Assembly (NCBI GenBank): GCA_963921795.1
Contig: OY997658.1
Coordinates: 46,494,415-46,558,414, forward strand
DNA from: Nannobrachium achirus
Taxonomy: Eukaryota; Chordata; Actinopteri; Myctophiformes; Myctophidae
Length of the DNA stretch: 64,000 nt
Direction of reading: 5' to 3'
Part shown: positions 60,898 to 64,000 of the stretch, one piece after another
Position numbering within the stretch: the stretch's first letter is position 1
Layout of the letters: each line of letters starts with the position of its first letter
Program-made: the position numbers and the translations under genes
The notes under the pieces: generated by a model
What the model was told of the DNA's origin: nothing
The model's database searches: none
The model's input: only the letters and a program-made list of their open reading frames with translations

Positions 60898-61879
60898 CTT
60901 CTCCAGTGCTTTCAACACTATCCAACCATCTCTGCTTGCGGAGAAGCTTACGCTGATGGGGGTGGACAAGGGCTTTGTGGCATGGATCACAGACTACCTT
61001 TCAGAAAGACCACAGTCTGTGAGACTGCAGGGCTGTCGGTCCGATGTGCTGGTGAGCAACACGGGGGCCCCTCAAGGAACTGTGCTCTCACCCTTCCTGT
61101 TCACTCTCTATACATCGGACTTCAACTCCAAGACCTGTCATCTGCAGAAGTTCTCAGATGATACCGTAGTGATCAGCAAGATCTCGGGTGACAACACGGC
61201 TGAGCACGATGGTGTGGTTAGGGACTTTGTGCAGTGGAGCGAGGACAACCATCTCAAGCTCAACGCAAGCAAGACTAAGGAGATGGTGGTGGACTTCCGC
61301 ACCTCCAAGAGAGTCCCCCCGGTGCCAAGCACCATTAACGGTGAGGTGGTTGAGCTCGTGGATAACTACAAATTCCTCGGAGTACACCTGAATAGTTCAC
61401 TGGACTGGTCGGACAACGCGCAGGCGATTCACAGCAAGGGGAAAAGCAGGCTGTTCCTCCTGAGAAGACTGAGATCGTTTGGGGTGTGCAATAGGATGCT
61501 ACAGATGTTCTATCAGTCTGTCATGGCAAGTGTCCTCTTTTTTGGTATAACATGCTGGGGTGGCAACAACAGAGCAGGTGACACGTTTAACCTAAACAGA
61601 CTGGTGAAGAAAGCAGGCTCTGTCGTTGGGTCCTCTCTGCAGGGGGTGGAGGAAGTAACCAGGGTGCGCACTGCGAAGAAGCTAGATTCCATCTTGGAGA
61701 ACTCCTCCCACCCCCTCCATCTAGAGATCACCAGTTACTGGAGTAAGAGAGGAAACGACCGCTTTACCTACCCAGTACGGAGATGTGAGAGATTAGGAAA
61801 ATCTTTTGTACCGGCTGCCCTTAAGCTGTACAACGAGACACATAACGGACGCTTGAAAAGGTCTCCCTTCCTAACTTAG
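60887..61879 (+). pseudogene. LINE reverse transcriptase, N-terminal part missing
   Basis: Begins MFFDFSSAFNTIQPSLLAEK (motif A), then GAPQGTVLSPFLFTLYTSDF (motif B), FSDDTVV (motif C, catalytic DD intact, Ser in place of the common Ala), NASKTKEMVVDF (D), YKFLGVHL (E), then the C-terminal FYQSVMASVLFFGITCWGGN and KSFVPAALKLYNE typical of this group. The conserved blocks before motif A (fingers) are absent. The 330-codon frame is otherwise open, so the deletion is probably recent or occurred at insertion. Confidence 0.85.
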
Positions 61880-62349
61880 ACTTACGGAACCATTGCTGTA
61901 TTGACTTTGACCTCTAAGGAACTATTGCTGTATTGACTTTGACCTCTAAGGACCTTCCAGGAAGAGTGCTCATGTGCGCCTTGCGGTGACATGCTTCCTA
62001 GTTTCTTCTTTTTTCGCACTGATTTTTGACACTGCACTATTAGGTTGTTAGTGTTGGTAGTTTCTGAGTATTTTTGCTTTGTTTAACAATGACAGTGAGA
62101 TACTTGTTTGCACTAACTAGCATTGACTGCTATGGTCTCTTTTGCAAGACACTTTATGTATATATACTTATATATTATTCGCCCCCTCTATTGATGCACC
62201 TTCTCTTTATTGGTACTGTACTGCTCTTGTCTTTGTTTTGTTTTTCTCCCTCTTATCTATCTTTTCTTACATCACTGTAACTTTGTAAATAACTGTATAC
62301 TGCTGTGCTACTACTGGACAACTGAATTTCCCCCTTGGGATAATAAAGG

Positions 62350-62879
<530 letters not shown>

Positions 62880-63640
62880 GTTGGCGGGTTAGCAGTGATT
62901 GGCCAAATCACTACCCCTCTCATCCAGGCTTCCAGCTATTGTCCTCTCTTTTATGCCAGAGCCAACAGGAGGCTCTCTCTGCCGCTTCTCCCAGCCTACT
63001 AACGGCTGTTTTCCACAAGTGGCCTCTCAATCCGACCTTTGTCAACAGATTCCACACTGGAATCCTCGACATCCAACTTCCACTGTCATCAGCCATGATG
63101 TCCACCCCTTGTCCCGGCAGTCCTGGAAAAGCTGTTGGTACTTGGTTTTCTTTCTCTCTGCCGCTTCCTCGCAGCCCTCCTCCCACGGGACGGTTAGTTC
63201 CACCAGGATGATCTTCTTTCCCTCTGGAGACCACATAATTATGTCGGGTCTCCGTTTGGTGGACAGTACCGCCTCTGGGAAGTGGAGATTCCTCCCCAGG
63301 TTGACCCCCATCTCTCAACTCTGGGCCGACTGCAGGAGGTTTTGCTTGGCTTGGCCTTGGACGACTGGTCTATGACCCTCTCTCACGAAGGTTATGTTGC
63401 TCGGCAGTGGTCTAGTTTTGCCTGGATGTTTCTTTCTCCGCTCTTGCTCCAAGATGTCTGCGAGCAGTGCCAACACCTCGTCATGGCGCCACCTATATCT
63501 TCCCTGGGTCAATGCTGTTTTGCACCCGGAAAGACGTTTGTGCATTTATGGCATATAAAACCATTGTTAAAGGAAGTTTTGTGCGTTTTTGGCAGTAAGA
63601 GAGTCCAGCTTGTCACACCTGGGTTATGAAGTTGGTCTGA
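62880..63640 (-). pseudogene. Eroded non-LTR retrotransposon C-terminus on the minus strand
   Basis: Frames on the minus strand read GCKTALTQGRYRWRHDEVLA, then (shifted) NLGRNLHFPEAV, RRPDIIMWSPEGKKIILVEL, TVPWEEGCEEAAERKK, VEVGCRGF, then (shifted) KVGLRGHLWKTAVSRLGEAA, ERASCWLWHKREDNSWKPG. This order (YRWRHDxVL, RPDxxxW...ELTVPWE, EVGCRGF, AERASCWLW) is one I know from the C-termini of fish reverse-transcriptase ORFs. RPD...E-L-T recalls a PD-(D/E)XK nuclease core. At least two frameshifts; no RT core is in the window. Confidence 0.6.
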
Positions 63641-64000
63641 ACAAACCTCGTTGCCCATCCCTTCAATGGAGACAGGGTGGAGGCCTGGACTTCTGACAGT
63701 CCACCACCACCTCCTAGGTCATGGAAGTGTTCCGTTGGAGCTGTCTTGCACCAACCACGTCCTCAAGCAGGCCCCTGTACTCCCCTTTCTGCCCAGTTGT
63801 GCATGTGACATGACTCAGAGTTATAATTGATGTGTGAGATGTACTGTATAGTGTGAGCAGCAAGGAGAGGATGGTCCCCTGTGAGGCCTGGGATTACTCA
63901 CCACTGTCGGAGGCATGCACAGTCACACAACCTTAAAGGGCAACTTTGGTTTTTTACAACAAGGGTTCATATTTGAGGTTGTAATTAGAGAAAAGAAAAG
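63641..64000. other. Intron end of window; possible element start near 63934
   Basis: TTAAAGGGCAACTTTGGTTT at 63934 looks like the terminal repeat of another MITE that continues past the window. Otherwise nothing recognised. Confidence 0.4.

Overview
The window is vertebrate genomic DNA, almost certainly from a teleost fish. The evidence is spliced exons of two vertebrate genes with GT/AG borders, very heavy (CA)n/(GT)n microsatellite load, fish-style tRNA-derived SINEs, L2-like LINE debris and many short inverted-repeat transposons (MITEs). I cannot name the species.

Genes. At the left edge lie the last four exons (158-218, 1802-1932, 7178-7328, 8502-8524, + strand) of a large secreted protein ending in a C-terminal cystine-knot (CTCK) domain. 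It is best read as SCO-spondin (sspo), with otogelin/mucin relatives as the alternative. At 23621-23696 (+) is the first coding exon of an ERG-type potassium channel, best read as kcnh2: it starts [18 protein letters not shown] and ends at a GTAAGT donor after 76 coding bases. SSPO and KCNH2 both lie in human 7q36.1, so their adjacency supports both calls. No further kcnh2 exon was seen, so 23697-64000 is read as its first intron, or at least its start. The two genes are linked by position only; nothing shows that they work together.

Region by region. 1-9 kb: end of sspo, with introns holding microsatellites, a Harbinger-like MITE, an L2-like LINE fragment and a chimeric hAT element with an 8-bp target duplication. 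9.2-18.7 kb: one huge palindromic (foldback) element of about 9.5 kb. Its outer arms are tandem arrays of AGTATACTT-rich repeats with a 385-bp higher-order period, and its inner inverted repeat carries a TATA box, splice-like signals and a short ORF in each arm, pointing outward. 18.7-23 kb: MITEs, a SINE head, purine tracts and the kcnh2 upstream region. 23.7-64 kb: intron packed with nested elements. These include four members of a TA-flanked foldback family sharing a central palindrome, three TTAA-flanked MITEs nested in other elements, a Helitron-like element with a tandem array and terminal hairpin, two SINEs, hAT MITEs with a long internal hairpin, a ubiquitin-protease-like fragment, an internally deleted APE-type LINE (about 59.1-62.4 kb) and an eroded second LINE tail on the minus strand.

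The most unusual content is the 9.5-kb foldback element and the modular, nested foldback family. Both look non-autonomous. No transposase was recognised, so superfamily assignments rest on terminal repeats and target duplications only.
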